Position numbers and translations under genes: made by a program
Shown here: positions 1-8,916 of the stretch, in pieces
How positions within the stretch are numbered: position 1 is the stretch's first letter
How the letters are laid out: each line of letters begins with the position of its first letter
NCBI RefSeq assembly: GCF_003932755.1
Contig: NZ_CP024202.1
Coordinates: 248,001-312,000, forward strand
Reading direction: 5' to 3'
Length of the DNA stretch: 64,000 bases
Source of the DNA: Methylomicrobium sp. wino1
Lineage (GTDB): Bacteria > Pseudomonadota > Gammaproteobacteria > Methylococcales > Methylomonadaceae
Notes under the pieces: model-generated
The model's database searches: none
Seen by the model: only the letters and a program-made list of their open reading frames with translations
What the model was told of the DNA's origin: nothing

Positions 1-1054
1 GGCCTTCCGCATCGGTATTGAGTATTTCAATCGTTTTGCCCGACATACTCGTCACAATGTCGCCAGGTTTATTCGCATCGCCGTCCGGCAAGTTTTCCGA
101 GGAGGGAACCAACCCGACGATGTTCAATGGCAACTGCATTTCCGCGGCGGCCTGTAAAGTCCCAAGAACGCTCGCTCCTCCGCACATATCGTATTTCATT
201 TCATCCATGCCGAGTCCCGGTTTCAAGGAAATGCCGCCGGCATCGAAGGTCAAGCCTTTTCCGATCAACACGATCGGTTTACCGTGCTTCTCGCCGCCCT
301 GATAATTGAGCGCGATCAATTTGGCCGGCTGACGACTACCTCGAGACACGGACAACAATGCCCCCATGCCGAGTTTTTCCATGTCCGCTTCTTCCAATAT
401 TTCCACACTCATCGAAGTAAATTGTTCGGCAATACTTTGCGCTTGCTCGGCCAGATAAGCCGGCGTGCAAATATTTCCCGGCAAATCCGCTAGTTGTTTA
501 GCCAGTGAAACCCCGCCGGCAATAGCTTGTCCTTGTATTAAACCGGCTTGCGCATCAGCTAGCTGATTTTCGGAAACGACAATACTGATACGGTCGGTTT
601 TAAATTCATTTTCGATAACCGTTTTGCAATGCTTGAATTGGTATAGCGCATCGTCGAAGACTTCGACGATTTGGCGTGTTTTCCAAGTTAAATCACGCTT
701 CTCAACATCGATTTCGGCCAAGGTGCAGGCGGCAGATTTCAAGGCCGAGTCACGAATGGTTTTTATCGCAGCGGCTAGAGCGTTGCGATAGTTTTTACCG
801 TTCATTTCATCGGACTTGCCAAGACCGACCAACAGCACGCGCGCGAAAGAAGTGTCCGGCAGCCAGTTGATCAATGCGGTTTCACCAACTTTCCCTTTGC
901 AATCGCCGCGTTCGATGAATCGACTGATCAGGTTTTGAGAACACTGGTTTATATGAGACGCAGACGGGGTAAGCGCTAGATTTTCATAAAGGCCGACAAT
1001 AATACAGTCGGTTTGCAGTTTGTCTAACGGAAGGCTTTCTATAGAATAGTCCAT
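1..1054 (-). CDS. pepA: Leucyl (cytosol) aminopeptidase, M17 family, 3' end cut by window
   Basis: Cytosolic metallo-aminopeptidase that releases N-terminal residues from peptides; in enterobacteria PepA also binds DNA. The reverse-strand reading frame opens with MDYSIESLPLDKL at 1054 and stays open to the window edge, giving about 351 of the roughly 500 residues usual for the family, so the last third lies outside. Visible family motifs are GKGLTFDAGG (metal and catalytic Lys region), the DMCGG segment, and NTDAEG at the very edge, the start of the M17 signature. It is divergent from lptF, with about 200 bp between them that must hold both promoters; I recognised no clear promoter there. The pepA/lptFG divergent pair is common in gammaproteobacteria. 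Confidence 0.95.
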   Translation of the reverse strand, partial: MDYSIESLPLDKLQTDCIIVGLYENLALTPSASHINQCSQNLISRFIERGDCKGKVGETALINWLPDTSFARVLLVGLGKSDEMNGKNYRNALAAAIKTIRDSALKSAACTLAEIDVEKRDLTWKTRQIVEVFDDALYQFKHCKTVIENEFKTDRISIVVSENQLADAQAGLIQGQAIAGGVSLAKQLADLPGNICTPAYLAEQAQSIAEQFTSMSVEILEEADMEKLGMGALLSVSRGSRQPAKLIALNYQGGEKHGKPIVLIGKGLTFDAGGISLKPGLGMDEMKYDMCGGASVLGTLQAAAEMQLPLNIVGLVPSSENLPDGDANKPGDIVTSMSGKTIEILNTDAEG

Positions 1055-1261
1055 AATGTGCGATGTCTTGATTAGGTGTAATAATTGTAAACAATAGGCC
1101 TAAAGCAGTTGAGAACGCTTTCGAGCATATTTCTGTAATAATGGATTATACAGCAAGCGATTTTTCTACAAAGTGGAAAATGGCCTGTATTACAAGGGTT
1201 TTGTCTATCAGCGTAAAGGTCAGTTTCGACTGATGTTTAGCTATTTTTAGGAGCGGTTTTT

Positions 1262-2398
1262 TTGAATACAGATTGGAATAATGGATACAAGTCACGTCAT
1301 AGACCGATAATCACGGTACTGGACAAAATGATCGTGGCCGATTTAACGCGAACGTTAACGGCGGTACTGTCGGTTATCGTCGTAATCATTGTCAGTCGGC
1401 GCTTTATCAGAATACTGGAAAAGGCCATCGAAGGGGCCATTTCAAACAAAACGCTGCTGAATATTCTTGGTTTAAAAATGATCGAGGCTTCGATTGCCTT
1501 TTTACCGGCCGCATTTTTTATGGCGGTATTGATGGTGGTCGGACGAATGTATCGAGACCAAGAGATGTCGGCGATATTTTCTGCCGGCGGCGGAGCCGGA
1601 TCGATTTATCGCTCGGTGTTTATCATGGCATTTCCGCTTGCAGTGATTTCGACCGGCTTGTCGCTGTATGTTGGACCTTGGGCCGAAACCGCCACAAAAG
1701 AAATGTTGTTTAAGGACGAAAAATCGGCCGACATCCGAGGCATCGCGGCCGGGCGTTTCAGCGAGTATCAACACGGCGACCTGGTTTTTTATGTCGAACA
1801 GATCGGCGACGACGATAAAATGCAGCAAGTTTTCGTGCAGCACCGAAAAGGCGGCCAAACCGCTATCATCGGCGCCGAAACCGGGCGTTTCGAAAACCTG
1901 GAAGGCGGTCTGTATTTGATTCTGGAGCGAGGCCGAAGAGTCCAGGGCAAACCGGGAGCCGCCAACTACACGATAGAAAAATTCGCCGAATATGGAGTCC
2001 GACTCGAAGAAAAAAACAGTGCAGTGGTGCTCGACCTAGAAGCCATGCCGACAAATGCGCTATGGAGCACTAAAGGCCCCAGAGATCTAGCCGAGCTGCA
2101 ACGGCGCATAACCATTCCCGCCGGTATCATTTTTTTGGCGCTGCTGGCGGTGCCTCTGGCACAAATTTCACCAAGAGGAGGCGTTTATGGCAATATGTTC
2201 GTGGCATTTTTAATATATTTCAGTTACGGCAACCTAACCCGCATCAATCATAGCTGGCTGGTCAAAGAAAAAATACCGCTATGGTTCGGTGGAATTTGGG
2301 TCGATTTAGTCTTGTCGATACTGGCTGTTGCGCTACTGATTAGGCTTTATAGTTGGCGTTATGTCCTTATCAAAATACAGAAAAAGGTAAAGTTGTGA
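1262..2398 (+). CDS. lptF: LPS export ABC transporter permease LptF
   Basis: Inner-membrane permease that, with LptG and the LptB ATPase, extracts lipopolysaccharide and passes it to LptC-LptA. The 378-residue product has the LptF/YjgP layout: hydrophobic segments near residues 25-50, 65-90 and 105-130, a soluble periplasmic domain (about 135-285), and three C-terminal membrane segments ending in a basic tail. The start is a TTG with AGGAGCGG a few bases upstream. An ATG at 1328 (MIVADL) would give a start closer to many homologues but has no good ribosome binding site. It overlaps lptG by a GTGA junction, so the pair is translationally coupled. lptBAC lie about 40 kb away in this window. Confidence 0.93.
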   Translation: MNTDWNNGYKSRHRPIITVLDKMIVADLTRTLTAVLSVIVVIIVSRRFIRILEKAIEGAISNKTLLNILGLKMIEASIAFLPAAFFMAVLMVVGRMYRDQEMSAIFSAGGGAGSIYRSVFIMAFPLAVISTGLSLYVGPWAETATKEMLFKDEKSADIRGIAAGRFSEYQHGDLVFYVEQIGDDDKMQQVFVQHRKGGQTAIIGAETGRFENLEGGLYLILERGRRVQGKPGAANYTIEKFAEYGVRLEEKNSAVVLDLEAMPTNALWSTKGPRDLAELQRRITIPAGIIFLALLAVPLAQISPRGGVYGNMFVAFLIYFSYGNLTRINHSWLVKEKIPLWFGGIWVDLVLSILAVALLIRLYSWRYVLIKIQKKVKL

Positions 2399-3462
2399 AT
2401 GTATTGACCGGCTATATCGTTAAAGAAGTCTTGAAGGGTTCGTTCATCGCATTAATCCTGCTGCTAACATTGTTTAATTTGTTTACCTTTACCGACGAAT
2501 TAAAATCCTTGGGCAAAGGAAACTATGGGTTACAGGAGATTTTCAAGTACCTTGCGCTAACCAGTCCAAGAGTTCTCTACGAATTGGTTCCGTCTTCGGC
2601 TTTATTGGGAAACTTGTTTGTCTTGGGTGCGATGGGCAATAACCGGGAGTTGATCGCGATGCGTGCATCCGGTGTTTCGGTGCTCGGCATCGTCAAATCG
2701 GCCATGCTGGCCGGCGCTATCCTGGCGGTTTTTGCCGTGGCGGTTGGCGAATTTATCGCGCCTACTGCCGAACGCAATGCGCGCATTCTGAAAATGAGCG
2801 CTCTCAACAGGGATTTCATCGTGCAAAGCCGATACGGCTTATGGTTACGGGAAGGATCGAAATTTATCAATGTCCGTGAAATCAAGGATAATGGAGATCT
2901 TAGCGAAATCTATATTTACGACTTAGACGACCGGAATTTTTTGCATACAGCCACAACCGCAAATAAAGCGCTTTTTCAAAAAGACAAGCAATGGCTATTG
3001 GAAAACATCGAGCAAAGCAGCATTTCCACAGAACAAGTCGAGACGGCGCAAATCGAAAGCCGCCCATGGAAATCATCGATCGATCCCAAGCTATTAAATG
3101 TCGTTGTCGTTAAACCTGAGAACCTATCCCTATATGACCTTGCGCTCTATATCAACTTTTTAAAGGATAATAAACAAAAATCCGAAACCTTCGAATTGGC
3201 GCTTTGGGGGCGGGTTGTCAATCCATTCGTAATTTTCGTGATGCTGCTGGTAGCAACGCCGTTTGTCATCGGCGTCAGACGCGGCGTCAGTACCGGTAGT
3301 CGAATGATGATCGGTATCATTATCGGCATGAGCTTCAACATCATCGATAAAATTACCGGTCATGTAAGTTTGATCTACCATTTAAACCCGGCATTCATGT
3401 CGGTATTACCGAGTGCGGTAGTGTTTTCATTAGCGCTTTATGCGGTTAGGAAAGTTAGATAA
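2395..3462 (+). CDS. lptG: LPS export ABC transporter permease LptG
   Basis: Second permease of the LptB2FG LPS extraction machine. The 355-residue protein (VNVLTGYIVKEVL start) has three N-terminal and three C-terminal membrane segments flanking a soluble domain, the same fold as LptF. I chose the GTG at 2395 because it overlaps the lptF stop (GTGA) and has an AAAAAGG ribosome binding site; longer starts inside lptF would add out-of-place residues. The gene ends 10 bp before the convergent RDD gene, leaving no room for a separate terminator. Confidence 0.93.
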   Translation: MNVLTGYIVKEVLKGSFIALILLLTLFNLFTFTDELKSLGKGNYGLQEIFKYLALTSPRVLYELVPSSALLGNLFVLGAMGNNRELIAMRASGVSVLGIVKSAMLAGAILAVFAVAVGEFIAPTAERNARILKMSALNRDFIVQSRYGLWLREGSKFINVREIKDNGDLSEIYIYDLDDRNFLHTATTANKALFQKDKQWLLENIEQSSISTEQVETAQIESRPWKSSIDPKLLNVVVVKPENLSLYDLALYINFLKDNKQKSETFELALWGRVVNPFVIFVMLLVATPFVIGVRRGVSTGSRMMIGIIIGMSFNIIDKITGHVSLIYHLNPAFMSVLPSAVVFSLALYAVRKVR

Positions 3463-3472
3463 TGCGCTTAGA

Positions 3473-3928
3473 TCAAGGCTTCGGGGCCAAAAATAAAAAT
3501 ACCGCCGTTCGCGACAGCCGGTCGTGCCATGCCCGGTTGTCTTTATCGATTAACACCCAAATGTAGCCCAATCCTAAAACACTCCAGGAAAGTATCGCGC
3601 TAATGAATCGGATTGCCGCCTGCGTCCAAGTAATGGGCTGTAGATCTTCAGTAAGAATTTTGAGCTTCCAGGCCTTAAGACCCAAAGTTTGTCCGCCATG
3701 CGTCCAAAACCAGCCGTAAAAGAAATAACTGACCAAGACTAAATAGGCGTGAAAATAGAGATTATCCGAAGCGAATGCTTCGCCATGATTGAAAAGTAGT
3801 CCTACGGCAGTTGCCACAAAAAGAACAGCCAGTAAAAGCAAGCTATCGTAAAGCAGTGCCGCGATGCGGCGAAAAAAACCGGCTGACCTTATCTCGGAGA
3901 AGCCGGTTTTTTTTATTGTGTCGGCCAA
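3473..3928 (-). CDS. RDD family membrane protein
   Basis: A 151-residue integral membrane protein of the RDD family, function unknown in general; some RDD proteins have been linked to ion transport. The sequence shows the family signature near residues 18-30 (AGFFRRIAALLYDSLLL, with the conserved Arg and Asp), then hydrophobic segments around 25-50, 60-80 and 110-130, and the typical GQTLGLKAWKL motif after the second helix. It is convergent with lptG and separated from the small gene at 3954 by 25 bp, so the two may share a transcript. RDD proteins next to lptFG are frequent in gammaproteobacteria. Confidence 0.85.
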   Translation of the reverse strand: MADTIKKTGFSEIRSAGFFRRIAALLYDSLLLLAVLFVATAVGLLFNHGEAFASDNLYFHAYLVLVSYFFYGWFWTHGGQTLGLKAWKLKILTEDLQPITWTQAAIRFISAILSWSVLGLGYIWVLIDKDNRAWHDRLSRTAVFLFLAPKP

Positions 3929-3953
3929 AATAATTGAGTCGCCGAAAATAACG

Positions 3954-4133
3954 TTATTCCTTAAACAGCGCTAGTTTTTGACCGAAATACATACTCATTG
4001 CGGTTAAAGCACCGAGCATTAACAATGAAAATATAAAAGGCGGTCTGTGAAACAGCAAAATTGTCAAGTCCGTTACAAAAAGGCTGGTTAATAAAGGCCT
4101 GTCGATTAAGCCGCTGATGATCTTTTTGAACAT
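3954..4133 (-). CDS. Small hydrophobic protein, unknown function
   Basis: A 59-residue reading frame (MFKKIISGLIDRPLL...) with one or two hydrophobic stretches (about 14-25 and 30-50) and a basic N-terminus, so probably a small inner-membrane protein. The ATG at 4133 is preceded by TTGAGG at a good distance; the upstream TTG would swallow that site. I do not recognise the family. It lies just upstream of and co-oriented with the RDD gene. Length, ribosome binding site and neighbour spacing support it as real, but conservation was not tested. Confidence 0.5.
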   Translation of the reverse strand: MFKKIISGLIDRPLLTSLFVTDLTILLFHRPPFIFSLLMLGALTAMSMYFGQKLALFKE

Positions 4134-4300
4134 GAAATACCTCAATGCTGTTTAAGTTTTATGAACAAGAACTGTTTGTCTCGGAAAAGCGCCGCCAAGC
4201 CTAGTGCTGCCGTCCATTCCACAACAAAATACTAACGCAACTTATTGTTGGCCGAAATTCTACTATATTCAAAAGGAGAAAGTAAAAAGAATCGTGCCGA

Positions 4301-4330
4301 TTGAGCTTGAATTGCTTCAAATGATATGAT
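4301..4330 (+). promoter_or_regulatory. Candidate sigma-70 promoter for pcnB
   Basis: TTGAGC (4301-4306) and TATGAT (4325-4330) with an 18 bp spacer, each one or two bases from consensus. It lies 130 bp upstream of the ATT start proposed for pcnB, in an otherwise gene-free stretch (4134-4459). Pattern match only. Confidence 0.4.
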
Positions 4331-4459
4331 TGCGCTATAGAGGTGTTTTCGTTCGGAAACGGCGAACAGTCTTTAAATAAAACACATAAGACCATGCATT
4401 AACAGGACGATGGTTTCCGTAAAAAGTTAACTCGTTATAAGTTACCAAGGACAAAGGCC

Positions 4460-5854
4460 ATTTTAAACTTTTTTAAAAAAATTATTTCCTCGAGCACCGG
4501 AACCCCATTAATACCGGCGAAAGATAACACTGTTACACAGCCGGAAGCACCCAGGATTTATTCTCGTTCCGAGCACAATATCTCAAGATCGCAAATCAGC
4601 GAGAATGCCTTGAAGGTGCTATACCGACTCAAAAAGTCCGGCTTCGAAGCCTATCTAGTTGGCGGTTGCGTACGAGACCTTTTATTAGGCCGAGAGCCTA
4701 AGGACTTCGATGTGGTAACAGACGCTCATCCCGATCAAGTGCGCAAGATTTTCCGCAACTGCCGATTGGTCGGCCGGCGCTTTCGCTTGGCACATGTGCA
4801 TTTCGGGCGTGAAATAATCGAAGTCGCCACATTTCGAGGCAATGCCGGTGAAGTGCCGGACGACGACCTACTGCTCAACGATGAAGGCAGACTGGTGCGC
4901 GACAATGTCTACGGCACGATTGAGGAAGATGTCTGGCGACGCGACTTCACCGTCAATTCGCTCTATTACAATATTCGGGATTTTTCGGTTACCGATTACG
5001 TCGGCGGCATGGCCGATCATACGACCGGGACATTGCGCCTGATCGGCGACCCCGAAACACGCTATCGGGAAGACCCGGTTCGCATGTTAAGAGCAATCCG
5101 GTTTGCCGTTAAACTCGGCTTTACCTTGCATCCGGAATGCGAGAAGCCGATAGCCAACCTGGCCGAGCTACTGTATAACATTCCTCCCGCTCGTTTATTC
5201 GACGAGGCAATGAAGCTGTTTCTATCAGGCCATGCCTTACAAACTTTTGAAATGCTTCGTCATTACGGCTTATTTCAAATCTTGTTCCCAGCGGTCGAGC
5301 GCAGTTTGTCCGTTGAAGAACAAGGCTTTCCAAGACTCTTTCTGGTCAGAGCATTGGAAAACTCCGACACACGAGTCGCCGAAGGCAAGACCGTTACCGC
5401 CTACTTTTTATTCGCGGCGTTTTTATGGGACGCGGTAAAAACCCATGCCGAAGAGCAAATGGAAAAAGGCGTTCCGGAAAATATTGCCTTTCAAGTCGCC
5501 GCCAACGAGCTGATTGCCGAGCAAGTCAAGCGAGTTTCGTTACCGCGTCAGATTAGCTTAGCCATGCGCGAAGTATGGAGCCTGCAACCCAGATTTGAAC
5601 GAAGACGAGGCTCAAGACCCTATCGCTTATTAAGCCATCCGAGATTCAGAGCGGCTTATGATTTTTTATTGCTGCGCATTGAAACGGAAGGCGTGGACCC
5701 TGAACTCGGCGAATGGTGGACCCAATTTCAAGCTGCCGACGAAGCCGAACAAAAAAAAATGACTCAGCCGACACAAAAATCGAATCGCAAACCGCTTAAG
5801 CGGAGGCGACCAAGGCCCAATAAACCGAGCAATGCCGATACTGCGAAAGACTAA
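4460..5854 (+). CDS. pcnB: Poly(A) polymerase I, apparent ATT start codon
   Basis: Adds poly(A) tails to RNA 3' ends, promoting decay. The nucleotidyltransferase head is clear: LVGGCVRDLLLGREPKDFD with the catalytic DFDV, the RRFRLAHV segment, the RRDFTVNSLYY motif and REDPVRMLRAIRFA, followed by the helical neck/body and a very basic C-terminus (SNRKPLKRRRPRPNK). Conserved PcnB sequence (PRIYSRSEHNISR... SENALKVLYRL) begins well before the first conventional start codon (TTG at 4610). Between the upstream stop TAA at 4400 and 4610 the frame has no ATG, GTG, TTG or CTG. An ATT at 4460 has AAGGA eight bases upstream and gives 464 residues, matching E. coli PcnB, which is known to start at AUU. 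It heads the folK-panBCD run. Confidence 0.9.
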   Translation: MLNFFKKIISSSTGTPLIPAKDNTVTQPEAPRIYSRSEHNISRSQISENALKVLYRLKKSGFEAYLVGGCVRDLLLGREPKDFDVVTDAHPDQVRKIFRNCRLVGRRFRLAHVHFGREIIEVATFRGNAGEVPDDDLLLNDEGRLVRDNVYGTIEEDVWRRDFTVNSLYYNIRDFSVTDYVGGMADHTTGTLRLIGDPETRYREDPVRMLRAIRFAVKLGFTLHPECEKPIANLAELLYNIPPARLFDEAMKLFLSGHALQTFEMLRHYGLFQILFPAVERSLSVEEQGFPRLFLVRALENSDTRVAEGKTVTAYFLFAAFLWDAVKTHAEEQMEKGVPENIAFQVAANELIAEQVKRVSLPRQISLAMREVWSLQPRFERRRGSRPYRLLSHPRFRAAYDFLLLRIETEGVDPELGEWWTQFQAADEAEQKKMTQPTQKSNRKPLKRRRPRPNKPSNADTAKD

Positions 5855-5871
5855 GATTTTTAGCCACTACA

Positions 5872-6372
5872 ATGATGAATAACACCGACTTCGTAACGGC
5901 CTTTATCGGTCTGGGCAGCAATCTCGACCAGCCTGCAGAACAACTAATGACCGCCAGACAAACCCTCGCGGCATTACCGAATATAAAGGAAACCGGATTT
6001 TCGAGCCTTTACCGCAACCCACCGATGGGCCCTCAGGATCAACCCGATTATGTCAACGCGGTGATGGCCATTACAACATCATTGCCGGCCATCGACTTAC
6101 TGCGCCAATTACAAGCCGTGGAACAGTCTCAAGGGCGAATTCGAACGAGCGAACGCTGGGGAGCCAGAACACTGGATCTTGACCTGTTGCTTTATGGGGA
6201 CCGGCAAATTGAAGTCCCCGACCTAACCGTTCCTCATATCGGCATCGCTGAACGCGCCTTTGTTTTATATCCTTTATATGAAATCGCGCCGGATCTGTCG
6301 ATTCCGGGACTCGGTAAACTGACCGATTTAATCGCGAAATGCCCTAAAAACGACCTACATCGGCTAACCTAA
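5872..6372 (+). CDS. folK: HPPK: 6-hydroxymethyl-7,8-dihydropterin pyrophosphokinase
   Basis: Transfers pyrophosphate from ATP to 6-hydroxymethyl-7,8-dihydropterin, a step of folate synthesis. The 166-residue protein shows the HPPK pattern: FIGLGSNLDQP at the N-terminus, YRNPPMGPQDQPDYVNAV in the middle, and the signature RWGARTLDLDLLLYG (about residues 95-110) with the Asp pair that binds magnesium. Two adjacent ATGs (5872, 5875) are possible starts; neither has a strong ribosome binding site. It follows pcnB by 17 bp and abuts panB, the usual gammaproteobacterial pcnB-folK-panB-panC order. Confidence 0.95.
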   Translation: MMNNTDFVTAFIGLGSNLDQPAEQLMTARQTLAALPNIKETGFSSLYRNPPMGPQDQPDYVNAVMAITTSLPAIDLLRQLQAVEQSQGRIRTSERWGARTLDLDLLLYGDRQIEVPDLTVPHIGIAERAFVLYPLYEIAPDLSIPGLGKLTDLIAKCPKNDLHRLT

Positions 6373-7191
6373 GTGAATAATTATTCTTCCGCTTCTCTAA
6401 CCAAACCATTGACGATCACCGATCTTCAATCGATGAAGCAGCGCGGCGAAAAAATCAGCTGCCTGACTGCTTACGACGCCAGTTTTAGCGCACTGCTCGA
6501 TCAAGTAGGCATCGATATCCTCCTGGTCGGCGACTCGTTAGGCATGGTCATACAAGGTCAATCGACGACGGTTCCGGTCAGCATCGAAGACATGGCCTAT
6601 CATGCCGCTTGCGTGGTTCGCGGTCGACAGCGGGCCTTCGTGATAACCGACATGCCTTTTATGAGCTACGCCGGCAAGGAACAAGCAGCCGACAACGCCG
6701 CTCGATTAATGCAAGTCGGCGGTGTGCAAATGGTCAAATTGGAGGGCCCTAAAATCGATCTGGTCGAATTTCTCTCCGAGAACGGCATCCCCGTCTGCGG
6801 GCATTTGGGCTTGCTTCCGCAATCGATCAATCGCCTAGGCGGCTACAAAATACAGGGGCGCGAACGATCCGCGGCCGACCAAATGATCGCCGATGCTTGC
6901 CGACTGGAAAAAGCCGGTGCGGCATTATTGGTGCTCGAATGCGTCCCGGCGATCCTGGCCGAAGAAATCACTCGACAATTGACGATTCCGGTAATCGGTA
7001 TCGGCGCAGGAGCCGATTGCGACGGACAAGTCCTAGTTCTTTACGATATTTTAGATATCGGCATCGCCAAGCGGCCCCGTTTTTCTAAAAACTTCATGCA
7101 AGATGCTTCCAGTATCGAGATGGCCATTAAAAATTTTCATGAAGCCGTCAAGCATGGCTTGTTTCCAGACGCGGAACACAGCTTTCAATGA
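6373..7191 (+). CDS. panB: 3-methyl-2-oxobutanoate hydroxymethyltransferase
   Basis: First committed step of pantothenate synthesis: transfers a hydroxymethyl group from 5,10-methylene-THF to alpha-ketoisovalerate. The 272-residue protein has the PanB barrel motifs LTAYDASFSALLDQVGID, LVGDSLGMVIQG (metal-binding Asp), DMPFMSY, VKLEGP, VCGHLGLLPQS and IPVIGIGAG. The GTG start directly follows the folK TAA. It ends in an ATGA overlap with panC, so the two are coupled. Confidence 0.95.
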   Translation: MNNYSSASLTKPLTITDLQSMKQRGEKISCLTAYDASFSALLDQVGIDILLVGDSLGMVIQGQSTTVPVSIEDMAYHAACVVRGRQRAFVITDMPFMSYAGKEQAADNAARLMQVGGVQMVKLEGPKIDLVEFLSENGIPVCGHLGLLPQSINRLGGYKIQGRERSAADQMIADACRLEKAGAALLVLECVPAILAEEITRQLTIPVIGIGAGADCDGQVLVLYDILDIGIAKRPRFSKNFMQDASSIEMAIKNFHEAVKHGLFPDAEHSFQ

Positions 7192-8045
7192 GCCTGTCGA
7201 CAGTCACAACAATCGAAACATTGCGCGACACGCTAAAACCGTGGCGAAATGCCGGCAATTCCGTGGCCTTTGTACCGACGATGGGCAACTTACATGACGG
7301 GCATTTACAATTGGTCAAAAAAGCCAAGGAATCCTCCGATAAGGTGGTCGTCAGTCTTTTTGTCAACCCGACGCAATTCGGTGACGGCGAGGATTTTAAC
7401 CACTATCCCAGAACCGAATCGGAAGACGCTAAAAAACTTGATGCCATTGGGGCCGATCTACTATTTTTGCCTTCGGTCTCGGAAATATATCCTGAAAACC
7501 ATAGAACGTCGGTCTCGGTATCCGGGGTATCGGACTTACATTGCGGTAAAACAAGAGTCGGCCACTTCGCCGGCGTCGCGACTATCGTTTGTAAGCTATT
7601 CAACATCGTGCAACCGGATCTGGCATTCTTCGGCGAAAAGGATTTTCAACAACTGACCCTAATCCGAGCATTGGTTAGAGACCTGAACATTCCGATCGAG
7701 ATTCGCGGCATCGAAACGGTTAGAGAAGCGGACGGCTTGGCAATGAGCTCGCGCAACGGCTACCTGTCAGAAGAAGAAAGACTTGCCGCCCCTGCCCTTT
7801 ATCGTTCATTATGCCAGGCGCGCGATCGGATTTTGGCGGGCGAACAAAATTACCCGGCACTGGAAAAAAGGGTTATGCTGTCATTGCGGGAAGCCGGCTT
7901 ACAACCCGAGTATTTTTCGGTATGCCGCCAGTCGAATTTAATGCCGGCCGGTCTCGATGACATAGACCTGGTTATTCTTGCAGCCGCAAGTCTGGGGAAA
8001 ACCCGCCTGATCGATAATGTTTATTTTTCAAAAACACCATTATGA
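7188..8045 (+). CDS. panC: Pantothenate synthetase (pantoate-beta-alanine ligase)
   Basis: Condenses pantoate with beta-alanine using ATP. The 285-residue product has the family landmarks: FVPTMGNLHDGHLQL with the HxGH-type adenylate site, VVSLFVNPTQFG, the FFGEKDFQQL loop, and AMSSRNGYLS. It overlaps panB by four bases. panD follows 95 bp downstream on the same strand, so pantothenate synthesis from both branches is encoded together. Confidence 0.95.
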   Translation: MSLSTVTTIETLRDTLKPWRNAGNSVAFVPTMGNLHDGHLQLVKKAKESSDKVVVSLFVNPTQFGDGEDFNHYPRTESEDAKKLDAIGADLLFLPSVSEIYPENHRTSVSVSGVSDLHCGKTRVGHFAGVATIVCKLFNIVQPDLAFFGEKDFQQLTLIRALVRDLNIPIEIRGIETVREADGLAMSSRNGYLSEEERLAAPALYRSLCQARDRILAGEQNYPALEKRVMLSLREAGLQPEYFSVCRQSNLMPAGLDDIDLVILAAASLGKTRLIDNVYFSKTPL

Positions 8046-8140
8046 CCGCGGGCAATCTTCAAGCACTATTTTTAGGTTGAAGAGCACTCTCTATTAAGCG
8101 ATAATGCCCGGTTTCTAAAAGAATTTATCTTGTAATTAGT

Positions 8141-8521
8141 ATGCAAACTACAATGCTTAAAGCCAAGCTACACAGGGCCACGGTGACCTACTCCGAATTA
8201 GGTTACGAAGGTTCTTGCGCGATCGATAGTGATATTTTGGATCGAGCCGGCATTAGGGAGTACGAGCAGATTCAAATCTACAATATCAACAACGGCGCGC
8301 GCCTTACAACTTACGCAATCAAAGCGGAAGCCGGATCGCGAATTTTCTCGGTTAATGGCGCGGCAGCTCGTTTAGCTTGCCCGGGCGACATCATCATCGT
8401 TTGCGCCTATGCCATTTTCGACCAGCAAGAGCTTGCCGACTACAAGCCTACCTTGCTCTATTTCAACGACAACAACGAAATTATTCGTTCCAGTCATATC
8501 ATTCCTATTCAGTCGGCTTAA
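8141..8521 (+). CDS. panD: Aspartate 1-decarboxylase precursor (pyruvoyl enzyme)
   Basis: Makes beta-alanine for pantothenate. The 126-residue proenzyme carries YEGSCAID at about residues 22-29; family members cleave themselves between this Gly and Ser25 to create the pyruvoyl cofactor. The rest ([25 protein letters not shown]) follows the family closely. It ends the pan cluster; the next 750 bp are repeats. Confidence 0.95.
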   Translation: MQTTMLKAKLHRATVTYSELGYEGSCAIDSDILDRAGIREYEQIQIYNINNGARLTTYAIKAEAGSRIFSVNGAAARLACPGDIIIVCAYAIFDQQELADYKPTLLYFNDNNEIIRSSHIIPIQSA

Positions 8522-8544
8522 ATTCGGCGCCAAATATACTTATT

Positions 8545-8628
8545 GCACATCAAATTTCGGCACTTCAGTACCTTCCCCCTCCGGGAGAAAGCTAGGAAGA
8601 GGGATAAAAAAACCGAAATTTGATGTGC
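8545..8628. repeat. Short inverted-repeat element
   Basis: Perfect 16 bp arms, GCACATCAAATTTCGG at 8545-8560 and its complement at 8613-8628, enclosing about 52 bp. Partial relatives (CCGAAATTTGAAGTGCG) occur near 11950. It sits just after panD and could form a hairpin in the transcript, but lacks a T-run. Confidence 0.7.
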
Positions 8629-8916
8629 GAACACTATAATTCCCCGAAACAATGAGCCTTGCAAGCGGGTTCGCTTATCATACGCATCAAGCTAAAAACG
8701 GCCAACCCGCATCACGCTTTTTCCCAAGCTCCAACTTGGGAAAGACACTCCGGAAGCTCCAGCTTCCTGAGACCGACACCTGTCAATCAAGCAACCGAAC
8801 CAGCTTACCTTGCATTAAAATAGGGAAGTTATTTATGACCGAATCCTAATTGAGTATTTTCGTGTTTCGTGGACAAAATGCTTTTTTATAGAATCATGAT
8901 TGAACTACAGAATTTA

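Noticed and set aside
4610-4612. TTG at 4610 as the pcnB start
   Set aside because: It would delete conserved N-terminal PcnB sequence and has no ribosome binding site; the ATT at 4460 fits better.
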